A stretch of DNA of 64,000 nucleotides from Streptomyces rubellomurinus (GTDB lineage Bacteria; Actinomycetota; Actinomycetes; Streptomycetales; Streptomycetaceae). The position numbers and the translations under genes were made by a program. This document shows, piece after piece, positions 50,323-57,476 of this stretch. Each line of letters opens with the position of its first letter. The stretch's first letter is position 1. The notes under the pieces are model-generated. The model did not search any database, was not told where the DNA came from, and saw nothing but the letters and a program-made list of their open reading frames with translations. Location: assembly GCF_000961885.1 (NCBI RefSeq), contig NZ_JZKH01000040.1:7293-71292 (forward strand). The letters run 5' to 3'.

Positions 50323-51333
50323 CTAGACCCGGTCCTGAACCCGGTCCTGGGCCCGGTCCTGGTCCCTGTCCAGCAGCACCGGTTCGTGCCGGGCCAGCCA
50401 GGCCAGGTACGCCGGGTTGACCTTGGCCAGATCCAGGTAGGCGGCTCGCAGGTCGGCGTACAGCGCGTCCAGGGCGGGCGGGCTGAGCACCCGCGGCCGC
50501 CAGGTGAACAGCAGCCGGACGGCCAGCGGATCCCCGTGCACCGGGCGGACGACGGTGCCCGGCCCGGGCAGGGAGGTCGGCTGGCAGTGCCGGACGGCCT
50601 CGCCGGAGGCGACCAGCTCGGCGGCGGTGGCGTTGTCCCGCACCTGCACCACCCGGGGGTTGAGGCCGGCCTCGCTGAACACCCGGCGCATCGCCGCGTA
50701 CTCGTGGTCGGCGGTCGGGTCCACCATCCAGGTGTCCCCGGCGAGGTCGGCCAGGTGGACGACCGGCCGGGCGGCGGCCGGGTGCCCGGCGGAGAGCGCG
50801 ACGAACTGCGGCTCGCGGGCCATCAGGACGCGGTGCTCGGCGTCCGGCGGCACCCGCAGCGGGAAGCCCTCGCTCTCGTACACGAAGGCCACGTCCAGCT
50901 GGTCGGCGGCGACCATCCGCAGCAGCGCGCTGGCCGAGATGTCGACGTGGATGGTGGTGTCGGTGTCCGGCAGCCGCTCGTGCACCCGGCGCAGCCAGGC
51001 CGCGACCGCCCGGCTGCCGACGCTGCCGATGCGCAGCCGCCGGTGCCGCCCCGAGCCGGCGGTCTCGCGGGCCTCCTGGCGGGCGGCGGAGACGAGGGCC
51101 GCCATCTCGGCGATCACCGGGCGGGCCCGGGACAGCACCGAGTGGCCGAGCGCGGTGGGCCGGCTGCCGGTCTGCTCGCGGGTGAACAGGCTTCCGCCGA
51201 TGGCCCGTTCGATCCGGTGCAGTTGGGTGGTGAGGGAGGGCTGGGTCATGCCGAGCTGGAGCGCGGCCTTGCGGAGGCTGCCGGTGTCGGCGATCGCGCA
51301 CAGCACCCGCAGGTGTCTCACGTCGAGCTCCAC
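50323..51333 (-). CDS. snpR: LysR-family activator of snapalysin (SnpR/MprR)
   Basis: 336 residues. LysR-type regulator with the N-terminal HTH (VRHLRVLCAIADTGSLRKAA, then MTQPSLTTQLHRIERAIG). It is divergent from a snapalysin gene, and in several Streptomyces the activator of the small neutral protease sits in just this place. The C-terminus is a repetitive QDR tail encoded by 12-bp repeats. GTG at 51333 (MELDVRHL) is chosen by family comparison; the frame extends to 51384. A conserved T-N11-A box occurs before each snapalysin gene. Confidence 0.88.
   Translation of the reverse strand: MELDVRHLRVLCAIADTGSLRKAALQLGMTQPSLTTQLHRIERAIGGSLFTREQTGSRPTALGHSVLSRARPVIAEMAALVSAARQEARETAGSGRHRRLRIGSVGSRAVAAWLRRVHERLPDTDTTIHVDISASALLRMVAADQLDVAFVYESEGFPLRVPPDAEHRVLMAREPQFVALSAGHPAAARPVVHLADLAGDTWMVDPTADHEYAAMRRVFSEAGLNPRVVQVRDNATAAELVASGEAVRHCQPTSLPGPGTVVRPVHGDPLAVRLLFTWRPRVLSPPALDALYADLRAAYLDLAKVNPAYLAWLARHEPVLLDRDQDRAQDRVQDRV
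50326..50371. repeat. 12-bp tandem repeat encoding the SnpR C-terminal tail
   Basis: About 3.8 copies of a unit like GACCCGGTCCTG lie inside the last codons of snpR, beginning right at its stop (50323-50325), and encode a repeating Gln-Asp-Arg-x tail. They end the gene where it converges on ltrA. Confidence 0.8.
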
Positions 51334-51424
51334 GTCCGGAGCATAGACGCCGTCGACCGGCCTCGCCAAGGACATGACAGACACTCAACTCCGCCGAGTC
51401 CCGCGCCTCCTCCGCCATAAGGCC

Positions 51425-51451
51425 GGGCTATCGCCGGTTGGCATCATCCGC
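51425..51451 (+). promoter_or_regulatory. Putative SnpR box before the first snapalysin gene
   Basis: GGGCTATCGCCG, GT, TGGCATCATCCGC. It contains a T-N11-A (T 51431, A 51443), as LysR sites do, and is repeated with two differences before the second snapalysin gene. It ends 139 bp before the snpA start codon. Confidence 0.55.
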
Positions 51452-51590
51452 GACGGCCCCCGGCGGGTCGAAGCTCGGGGCAGCACACCGCCCCGGCCCG
51501 GCCGGGGCGGCCCCCACCGCGCGCCACCGCCGTCCGCCGGCCCCCACCGGCCCCGGCGGGCCGGCGCGTCGCGAGCCACGGAGCCCCCAC

Positions 51591-52265
51591 ATGAAGCGAT
51601 CAGTGCTGTCCGCGACCCTCGGCCTGGCCCTCGCGGCCGGCCTCGCCGTCCTGCCCGCCACCGCGGCGTCCGCCGCCCCGGCCGTGCCCGCCGCCGTGCA
51701 GGGCTACACCGCCTCGGCGAACTCCGGTTCGGCGCATGCCGGTTCGACCTACGCCGGTTCGGCCCAGGAGGCGGCCGACAACCAGGCCTTCTTCCGGGCC
51801 GTGATGGCCTCCGCGAAGGCCAAGCAGGCCGCCAACCCCTGGCTGCAGACCATCACCGTCACCTACGACACCTCGGGCGCCCCCTCCTTCACCGACCAGA
51901 TCGCCAACGCCGCGCAGATCTGGAACGGCTCGGTGCGCAACGTCCAGCTCCAGCAGTCCAGCGGCACCGGCGACTTCTCGTACTACGAGGGCGACGACAG
52001 CCGCGGCTCCTACGCCAGCACCGACGGCCACGGCCACGGCTACGTCTTCCTCGACTACTCGCAGAACCAGCAGTACGACTCGCTGCGCGTCACCGCGCAC
52101 GAGACCGGCCACGTGCTCGGCCTGCCGGACCACTACTCCGGTCCGTGCAGCGAGCTGATGTCCGGCGGTGGCCCCGGCCCGTCCTGCACCAACCCGTACC
52201 CCGACAGCAACGAGCGCAGCCAGGTCGACGACCTCTGGGCGAACGGCGTGGCCACGGCCAAGTAG
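51591..52265 (+). CDS. snpA: Snapalysin (small neutral metalloprotease), first copy
   Basis: 224-residue secreted zinc protease. Signal peptide to about residue 29 ([10 protein letters not shown] cleavage region), a pro-region to about 80, then the mature enzyme. The zinc site [11 protein letters not shown] gives His170, Glu171, His174 and Asp180 as third ligand, which distinguishes snapalysins from other metzincins; the Met-turn is SELMSGG (Met190). The enzyme digests milk protein and hydrophobic P1' sites. ATG at 51591 with GGAG 7 bp before. Divergent from snpR, whose box lies upstream. A close copy follows. Confidence 0.96.
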   Translation: MKRSVLSATLGLALAAGLAVLPATAASAAPAVPAAVQGYTASANSGSAHAGSTYAGSAQEAADNQAFFRAVMASAKAKQAANPWLQTITVTYDTSGAPSFTDQIANAAQIWNGSVRNVQLQQSSGTGDFSYYEGDDSRGSYASTDGHGHGYVFLDYSQNQQYDSLRVTAHETGHVLGLPDHYSGPCSELMSGGGPGPSCTNPYPDSNERSQVDDLWANGVATAK

Positions 52266-52290
52266 GGCCGGCCACCAGGGAGTTCGGGCA

Positions 52291-52326
52291 CGGCGGGCCG
52301 ACCGGCCGGAAACGGTCGGCCCGCCG
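52291..52326 (+). terminator. Terminator after the first snapalysin gene
   Basis: A 14-bp perfect stem (52291-52304 with 52313-52326) and 8-nt loop, 26 bp after the stop. Confidence 0.75.
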
Positions 52327-52443
52327 CTCGTAACTTCCCCGCCGGGGAGCCTAGCCGCCGGCCGAACGGAATGCCAGGGGCATGGGCGGGTCAAGGCCGC
52401 TTAAAGCCGCCTCAAATCCCGGGGAATCACGGGCTATTGGATC

Positions 52444-52470
52444 GGGCTATCGCCGACTGGCATCATCCGC
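52444..52470 (+). promoter_or_regulatory. Putative SnpR box before the second snapalysin gene
   Basis: GGGCTATCGCCG, AC, TGGCATCATCCGC: identical to the box at 51425 except for two bases in the centre. Ends 106 bp before the start of the second protease gene. Confidence 0.55.
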
Positions 52471-52576
52471 TCGCCCCGGGGGCTGCCCGAAGCTCTGGGA
52501 ACACCACCCGTTCACCGGGTGCCCCCCGCGCCGGCCCCCAACCCGGCGCGGCACTCCAGGGATTCGGAGCCCCCAC

Positions 52577-53218
52577 ATGAAGCGATCCGTCCTGTCCGCG
52601 ACCCTCGGCCTGGCCCTCGCGGCCGGCCTCGCCGTCCTGCCCGCCACCGCCGCGTCCGCCGCCCCGGCCGCCCCCGCCGCCGTGCAGGGCTACACCGCCT
52701 CGGCGAACTCCGGCTCGACGTACGCCGGTTCGTCCGCCGAGGCCGCGGACAACCAGGCCTTCTTCCAGGCCGTGATGGCCTCCGCGAAGGCCAAGCAGGC
52801 CGCCAACCCGGGCCTGGCGACCGTCACCGTCACCTACGACGCCAGCTCGGCGCCCAGCTTCCGCAACCAGATAGCCCAGGCCGCGCAGATCTGGAACAGC
52901 TCGGTGCAGAACGTCCAGCTGCGCTCCGGCTCGGCCGCCGACTTCCGCTACTACGAGGGCAACGACAGCCGCGGCTCCTACGCCAGCACCGACGGCCACG
53001 GGCGCGGCTACATCTTCCTCGACTACCAGCAGAACCGGCAGTACAACTCCGTCCGGGTGACCGCGCACGAGACCGGCCACGTGCTCGGCCTGCCGGACCA
53101 CTACTCCGGGCCGTGCAGCGAGCTGATGTCCGGCGGCGGCCCCGGCACCTCCTGCACCAACCCGTACCCGAACGGCACCGAGCGCAGCCGGGTGAACTCC
53201 CTCTGGGCCCGCGGCTGA
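52577..53218 (+). CDS. Snapalysin, second tandem copy
   Basis: 213 residues, close paralogue of the preceding protease; the signal peptide ([20 protein letters not shown]) is identical and the mature enzyme differs at scattered sites. Zinc site [11 protein letters not shown] (His164, Glu165, His168, Asp174) and Met-turn SELMSGG (Met184) are intact. The pro-region lacks an extra Gly-Ser-Ala-His-Ala insert found in copy one, where the repeat coding for GSxYAGS is longer. GGAG precedes the ATG at 52577 as in copy one. Both copies look functional. Confidence 0.94.
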   Translation: MKRSVLSATLGLALAAGLAVLPATAASAAPAAPAAVQGYTASANSGSTYAGSSAEAADNQAFFQAVMASAKAKQAANPGLATVTVTYDASSAPSFRNQIAQAAQIWNSSVQNVQLRSGSAADFRYYEGNDSRGSYASTDGHGRGYIFLDYQQNRQYNSVRVTAHETGHVLGLPDHYSGPCSELMSGGGPGTSCTNPYPNGTERSRVNSLWARG

Positions 53219-53236
53219 CCCGGCACCCGTGAGTGA

Positions 53237-53271
53237 CCCCGGGCCGGCCGACCCCCGCGGCCGGCCCGGGG
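53237..53271 (+). terminator. Terminator after the second snapalysin gene
   Basis: A 14-bp perfect stem (53237-53250 with 53258-53271) and a 7-nt loop, 18 bp after the stop. Confidence 0.75.
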
Positions 53272-53357
53272 CGCTGCCCTCCGGGACGCTGCCCTCCGGG
53301 GCGGTGTCGGTGGGGCGTGCGAGCATGCGGGCGAGACCCGTCCCGAAAGGTTCCGCC

Positions 53358-54017
53358 ATGCCCCGTGCCGTCCCCGACCAGCTCGCCGACCTGCCGTACG
53401 CCGACCTGCTGCGCCCGCACACCGGGCCGCTGCGCGCCGACGCGCGCTACGACACCGCGCACTTCGACGGCGGCGAGCACACCGACGAGTCGGGCGCCGG
53501 CGCGGCCTTCCTGGAGTGCGCCTTCACCGGGGTCGCACTCAGCGGCGTCAAGCTGCGCCAGGCCCGGTTCAACGAGGTCTGGGTGCAGGCCGGCCGCTGG
53601 GTCGCCTGCGACCTGAGCGACAGCGACTGGCAGGACAGCGCCGTCACCGGCGGCGTGCTGGCCGGTATTGCCGGGTACGGCTCGGCGCTGCGCCGGGTGG
53701 TGTTCCGCGGCTGCAAGCTGGAGGCGGTCAACCTGCGCGCGGCGGTGCTGCGCGACGTGGTCTTCGAGGACTGCCTGCTGCGCGACGTGGACTTCGGCGA
53801 GGCGAAGCTGACCGGGGTGTCCTTCCCCGGCTCGACGCTGGAGGAGGTCCGGCTGCGCGGGGCCACCCTGAGCAAGGTCGACCTGCGCGGCGCCGCCCGG
53901 CTCGACCTGCCGGACGGCCACCAGGGGCTGCGCGGCGCCCTCATCAGTTCCAGCCAACTGCTGGACCTGGCGCCGCAGTTCGCCCATGCGCTGGGGATCC
54001 AGGTGAAGGATGTCTGA
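53358..54017 (+). CDS. Pentapeptide-repeat protein
   Basis: 219 residues forming a right-handed quadrilateral beta-helix of A(D/N)LXX repeats, for example AFLECAFTGVALSGVKLRQA, then RFNEVWVQ, ACDLSDSDWQ, KLEAVNLRAAVLRD and VDFGEAKLTGVSFPG. Function unknown; some members mimic DNA and protect gyrase (MfpA/Qnr), but nothing here points to that. ATG at 53358 with AAAGG 8 bp upstream; no signal peptide. Stands alone after the snapalysin genes. Confidence 0.82.
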   Translation: MPRAVPDQLADLPYADLLRPHTGPLRADARYDTAHFDGGEHTDESGAGAAFLECAFTGVALSGVKLRQARFNEVWVQAGRWVACDLSDSDWQDSAVTGGVLAGIAGYGSALRRVVFRGCKLEAVNLRAAVLRDVVFEDCLLRDVDFGEAKLTGVSFPGSTLEEVRLRGATLSKVDLRGAARLDLPDGHQGLRGALISSSQLLDLAPQFAHALGIQVKDV

Positions 54018-54181
54018 ACAACTCGTTCACCGGTCGGTCGTTCGGCGATGGGCCGGTGAACAGTCCGCCAAAGCTTGAGCGAGGGGTCTGTCCCGCCGCT
54101 CCCACCTGCGCAACGATGCTCGCCGTTCGGGTGCTGGGACACGACCTGTATACACACCTCGGGATTGGACGGGCCGGTCAG

Positions 54182-56224
54182 ATGGCAGAGCTGAATCGCA
54201 GGAAGTTCATGGCGCTCTCCGCGAGCGCCGCGGCGGGAGCGGCGGTGACCGGCGGGTCCGTCGCCGCCGGCGGCAGCCCGGCGGCGGCCGCGACGACGAG
54301 CACCACCGGGACCATCACCGACGTCCAGCACGTCGTGATCCTCATGCAGGAGAACCGGAGCTTCGACCACTACTTCGGCACGCTCAAGGGCGTCCGCGGC
54401 TTCGCCGACCGGGCCGCCATCCAGATCCCCGGCGGCTACAGCGTCTTCAACCAGCCGAACGGCCTGTTCGCCCGCCAGTACCCGTGGGCGCTCAGCGCGA
54501 GCAGCGGCGAGCAGATCGCGCAGTGCAACGGCGACCTCTCGCACGCCTGGTCCGACCAGCACAAGGCCTGGAACGGCGGCAAGATGGACTCCTGGGTGTC
54601 CGCCAAGGGCACCGTCCGCACCCTCGGCTACCTGCAGCGCGCCGACATCCCGTTCCACTACGCGCTCGCCGACAACTGGACCATCTGCGACGCCTACCAC
54701 TGCTCGGTGCTCAGCGCGACCGGCCCCAACCGCACCTACCACTGGTCGGGCTGGATCGACCCGGCCGGCACCGCGGGCGGCCCGGCCTACGACGGCGGCG
54801 ACGAGAAGGGCCTGCACTGGCAGACCTACGCCGAGGCGCTGGAGAACGCCGGCGTCAGCTGGAAGGTCTACCAGAACGCCGCCGACAACTTCGGCGACAA
54901 CGCCCTCGCCTACTTCAACCAGTTCTCCGGCGCCCCGGCCGGCAGCCCGCTGGCCGTCAAGGGCATGGGCTCCGTCCCCAAGGTCACCGGCCGGACCCCG
55001 GACGACATCGCCGCCGCGATCAAGGCCGACGTACTGGCCGGCACCCTGCCGCAGGTCTCCTGGATCGTCGCCGACCAGCAGTCCTCCGAGCACCCGTACG
55101 CCACCCCCGAGGACGGCGCGCACTTCGTCCACCTGGTGATGGACGCCCTGAACGCGGACCCCACCGTGTTCAACTCGACCGTCCTGCTGCTCAACTACGA
55201 CGAGAACGACGGCTTCTTCGACCACGTCCCGCCGCCCGCCGCGCCCGCCGGCACCGCGGACGAGTTCTACAACTCCACCAACATCGGCCTCGGATTCCGC
55301 GTCCCGCTGATCGCCATCTCCCCGTGGAGCCGCGGCGGTTGGGTCAACTCCGAGACCTTCGACCACACCTCGGTGCTGCGCTTCCTGGAGGTGTGGACCG
55401 CCGCGCTCGGCCGGCCCGCCCGGTGCGCCAACATCAGCGCCTGGCGCCGGAAGGTCTGCGGCGACCTCACCTCGGTCTTCGACTTCGCCAACCCGGTCTA
55501 CGGCATGCCCGCGCTGCCCGACACCTCGCAGACCATCGGGCTGTCCACCTGCGGCCCGCTGCCCAACCCTTCGCCGACCAACAACGCGCTGCCCGCCCAG
55601 GAGCCCGGCACCCGCCCGGCCCGCGCCCTGCCGTACCAGCCGAACGCCAACCTGGACCACTGGGACACCAACGCCGGCGGCGTCATGCACGTCTGGCTGA
55701 AGATGACCGACGACGGCGCCGCCCGCGCCGCGCACTTCTCCGCCTACGCCAACGCCTACCGCGGCGGCGGCCCCTGGCAGTACACGGTGGACCCGGGCGG
55801 CCAGGTCACCGACTTCTTCAACTGCGGCACCAACGGCTTCGGCAACGGCAAGTACGACCTGTCCGTGGTCGGCCCGAACCGCTTCCTGCGCCGCTTCACC
55901 GGCGACCTCACCCAGCCGGGCAAGAACGCCGCCGTCACCGCCTCGTACGCGGTCGAGCCGGGCACCGGCAAGCTCGCGGTCTACTTCAGGATGGCCAACG
56001 CGGGCAGCACGCCGATCACCTTCACCATCACGTCCAACAACTACCGCACGGACGGCCCCTGGACGTACCAGGTCCCGGCCGGCGGCAGCGTCAGCGACTT
56101 CTTCAACGCCGTCGCCTACAACAACGGCTGGTACGACTTCACCGTCACCGTGGACGTCGACGGCAGCTGGTCGCAGCGCTTCACCGGCCACCTGGAGACG
56201 GGCGCGGCCAGCGTCAGCGGCTGA
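54182..56224 (+). CDS. Secreted phosphocholine-type phospholipase C (phosphoesterase family)
   Basis: 680 residues. A Tat signal (LNRRKFMALSASAAAGAAV) starts the protein. The alkaline-phosphatase-like phosphoesterase domain follows: VVILMQENRSFDHYFGTLKG, YDENDGFFDHVPPP, and FDHTSVLRFLEVW carry the metal- and phosphate-binding residues. The C-terminus has two repeats of a DUF756-type beta-domain (about 490-575 and 595-675) as in PlcN/PlcH. It cleaves phosphatidylcholine-like lipids outside the cell, possibly under phosphate starvation. The ATG at 54182 follows weak ribosome-binding sequence. Confidence 0.92.
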   Translation: MAELNRRKFMALSASAAAGAAVTGGSVAAGGSPAAAATTSTTGTITDVQHVVILMQENRSFDHYFGTLKGVRGFADRAAIQIPGGYSVFNQPNGLFARQYPWALSASSGEQIAQCNGDLSHAWSDQHKAWNGGKMDSWVSAKGTVRTLGYLQRADIPFHYALADNWTICDAYHCSVLSATGPNRTYHWSGWIDPAGTAGGPAYDGGDEKGLHWQTYAEALENAGVSWKVYQNAADNFGDNALAYFNQFSGAPAGSPLAVKGMGSVPKVTGRTPDDIAAAIKADVLAGTLPQVSWIVADQQSSEHPYATPEDGAHFVHLVMDALNADPTVFNSTVLLLNYDENDGFFDHVPPPAAPAGTADEFYNSTNIGLGFRVPLIAISPWSRGGWVNSETFDHTSVLRFLEVWTAALGRPARCANISAWRRKVCGDLTSVFDFANPVYGMPALPDTSQTIGLSTCGPLPNPSPTNNALPAQEPGTRPARALPYQPNANLDHWDTNAGGVMHVWLKMTDDGAARAAHFSAYANAYRGGGPWQYTVDPGGQVTDFFNCGTNGFGNGKYDLSVVGPNRFLRRFTGDLTQPGKNAAVTASYAVEPGTGKLAVYFRMANAGSTPITFTITSNNYRTDGPWTYQVPAGGSVSDFFNAVAYNNGWYDFTVTVDVDGSWSQRFTGHLETGAASVSG

Positions 56225-56234
56225 TCCGCACCGC

Positions 56235-57014
56235 TTACGCGTACGGGCCCCGGGGGAACCACGGATCGTGGACCTCCCGGGGCCCGTACGGCGTCAGCAG
56301 GGTGACGGTCAGCGGCGCCGCCGCGTACTCGGCGAGCAGCACCGCGCCGTGCCGGGTCACCAGCTCGGCCTGCACCGGCACCGGCAGCTTGCTCAGCGCC
56401 CGGCGCAGCTGCAGCGCGTCCCGCCGGCTGACCGGCTGCGGGGCGCGCAGCACCAGCCGCAGCGGGCTCAGCGGACCGGTGACCGGTACGCCGGAGGCGA
56501 GCTCGTAGCCGACCGCGCCGATCGGGCCCCAGGGCAGCCGGTGGTCCGCGACCAGCCGTCCGGCCTCCGGCAGCAGGGCCAGGGCGGGGACGGCGGCGAT
56601 CCGCTCGGGGGCCGGCCGGCCGTGCCGCTCGGCGAGCCGCTCCGGCCGCAGGGTCCGGGCCACGGCCGCCCAGGGGGCCAGCGCCTCCAGCCGCTGCCCG
56701 GGGCGGGGGCCGCGCACGGTCACCGGGATCCAGTGCTCGGGCGCCGCCTCCGGGTCGCGGGTGCAGCGCCGCGGGTGCGGCAGGTCGGCCGGGGCGCCGG
56801 TCACGGCGGGTGCCCGGCCGACCGTCACCCACGGGTGGGCGCGCAGCACCGTCCGCGCCCAGTCGGGCAGTTCGCCGCCGGCCACCGGGCGCAGCGAGCT
56901 GGGGCACTGCATCAGCAGCAGGTCGTGCGGGCCGGGCAGCCGCCCGTCCAGCGCGGCCAGCGGGCCGACCTGCCGGCGCGGCCCGTCGTGCGGGTCGTCG
57001 ATCGCGTTCCTCAC
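56235..57014 (-). CDS. MdcG-like protein (malonate decarboxylase holo-ACP synthase family), motif degenerate
   Basis: 259 residues. Resembles MdcG, the phosphoribosyl-dephospho-CoA transferase that loads the malonate decarboxylase carrier: HDLLLMQCPSSLRPVAGGEL, RAHPWVTVGRA and LPWGPIGAVGYELASGVP are the family landmarks. However, the catalytic SDLDL stretch that should follow reads SPLRL, so both aspartates are gone. No mdc genes are nearby. It may therefore have lost or changed its activity. GTG at 57014 chosen. Converges 10 bp from the phospholipase gene. Confidence 0.65.
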   Translation of the reverse strand: MRNAIDDPHDGPRRQVGPLAALDGRLPGPHDLLLMQCPSSLRPVAGGELPDWARTVLRAHPWVTVGRAPAVTGAPADLPHPRRCTRDPEAAPEHWIPVTVRGPRPGQRLEALAPWAAVARTLRPERLAERHGRPAPERIAAVPALALLPEAGRLVADHRLPWGPIGAVGYELASGVPVTGPLSPLRLVLRAPQPVSRRDALQLRRALSKLPVPVQAELVTRHGAVLLAEYAAAPLTVTLLTPYGPREVHDPWFPRGPYA

Positions 57015-57189
57015 ACCGCCACCCTGCGCCCGGCGCGGGCCGCCGGGCCACGGCCGTTGGGCGCGACCGACCGGGACCAAGGACCCAACGGGGCCGATGG
57101 TTCGAGGTGCATCCGTACGGCCCCGGTGTGAGAGTGGGGGCAGCCCGGCATTCCGTCGTTCCGCATTCCGTCGTTCCGGAGGAGGAGTC

Positions 57190-57405
57190 ATGGGCATCTT
57201 CGACAGGTTGTTCCACCGCGCCCCGCACCACGAGGAGACCGGCGCGGACGCCGCCCAGCGGGCCGCCCTCGCCCACGACGAGGCCGCCGACGCGTACACC
57301 GACGACGTCGAGCGCAGCCGGGAGTCGCAGGAGCGGACGGCGCAGGACGAGGCCGACCGGCGTGCCGCCGAGAACATGACGGCCGAGGGCGACCCCTGGG
57401 GCTGA
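57190..57405 (+). CDS. Small conserved hypothetical protein
   Basis: 71 residues, charged and helical, e.g. HEETGADAAQRAALAHDEAA, then a run of Arg/Glu/Asp, ending AENMTAEGDPWG. No domain, signal or membrane segment. ATG at 57190 is backed by a strong GGAGGAGG site, so it is probably translated. Nothing around it suggests a job. A 13-bp tandem repeat begins 9 bp after its stop. Confidence 0.65.
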   Translation: MGIFDRLFHRAPHHEETGADAAQRAALAHDEAADAYTDDVERSRESQERTAQDEADRRAAENMTAEGDPWG

Positions 57406-57413
57406 GCCCCTTC

Positions 57414-57476
57414 GAGTCCTACCGGCGAGTCCCACCGGCGAGTCCTACCGGCGAGTCCCACGCGAGTCCTACCGGC
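57414..57476. repeat. Five tandem 13-bp repeats at the tricorn gene end
   Basis: GAGTCC(T/C)ACCGGC occurs five times (the fourth copy lost 2 bp) between the small gene and the tricorn protease gene. The last copy contains the tricorn stop codon (57469-57471). Confidence 0.85.

Larger units (their letters stand above)
52266..52576. other. Region between the two snapalysin genes
   Basis: 311 bp holding the snpA terminator hairpin and a second copy of the SnpR box. No gene. Confidence 0.6.
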
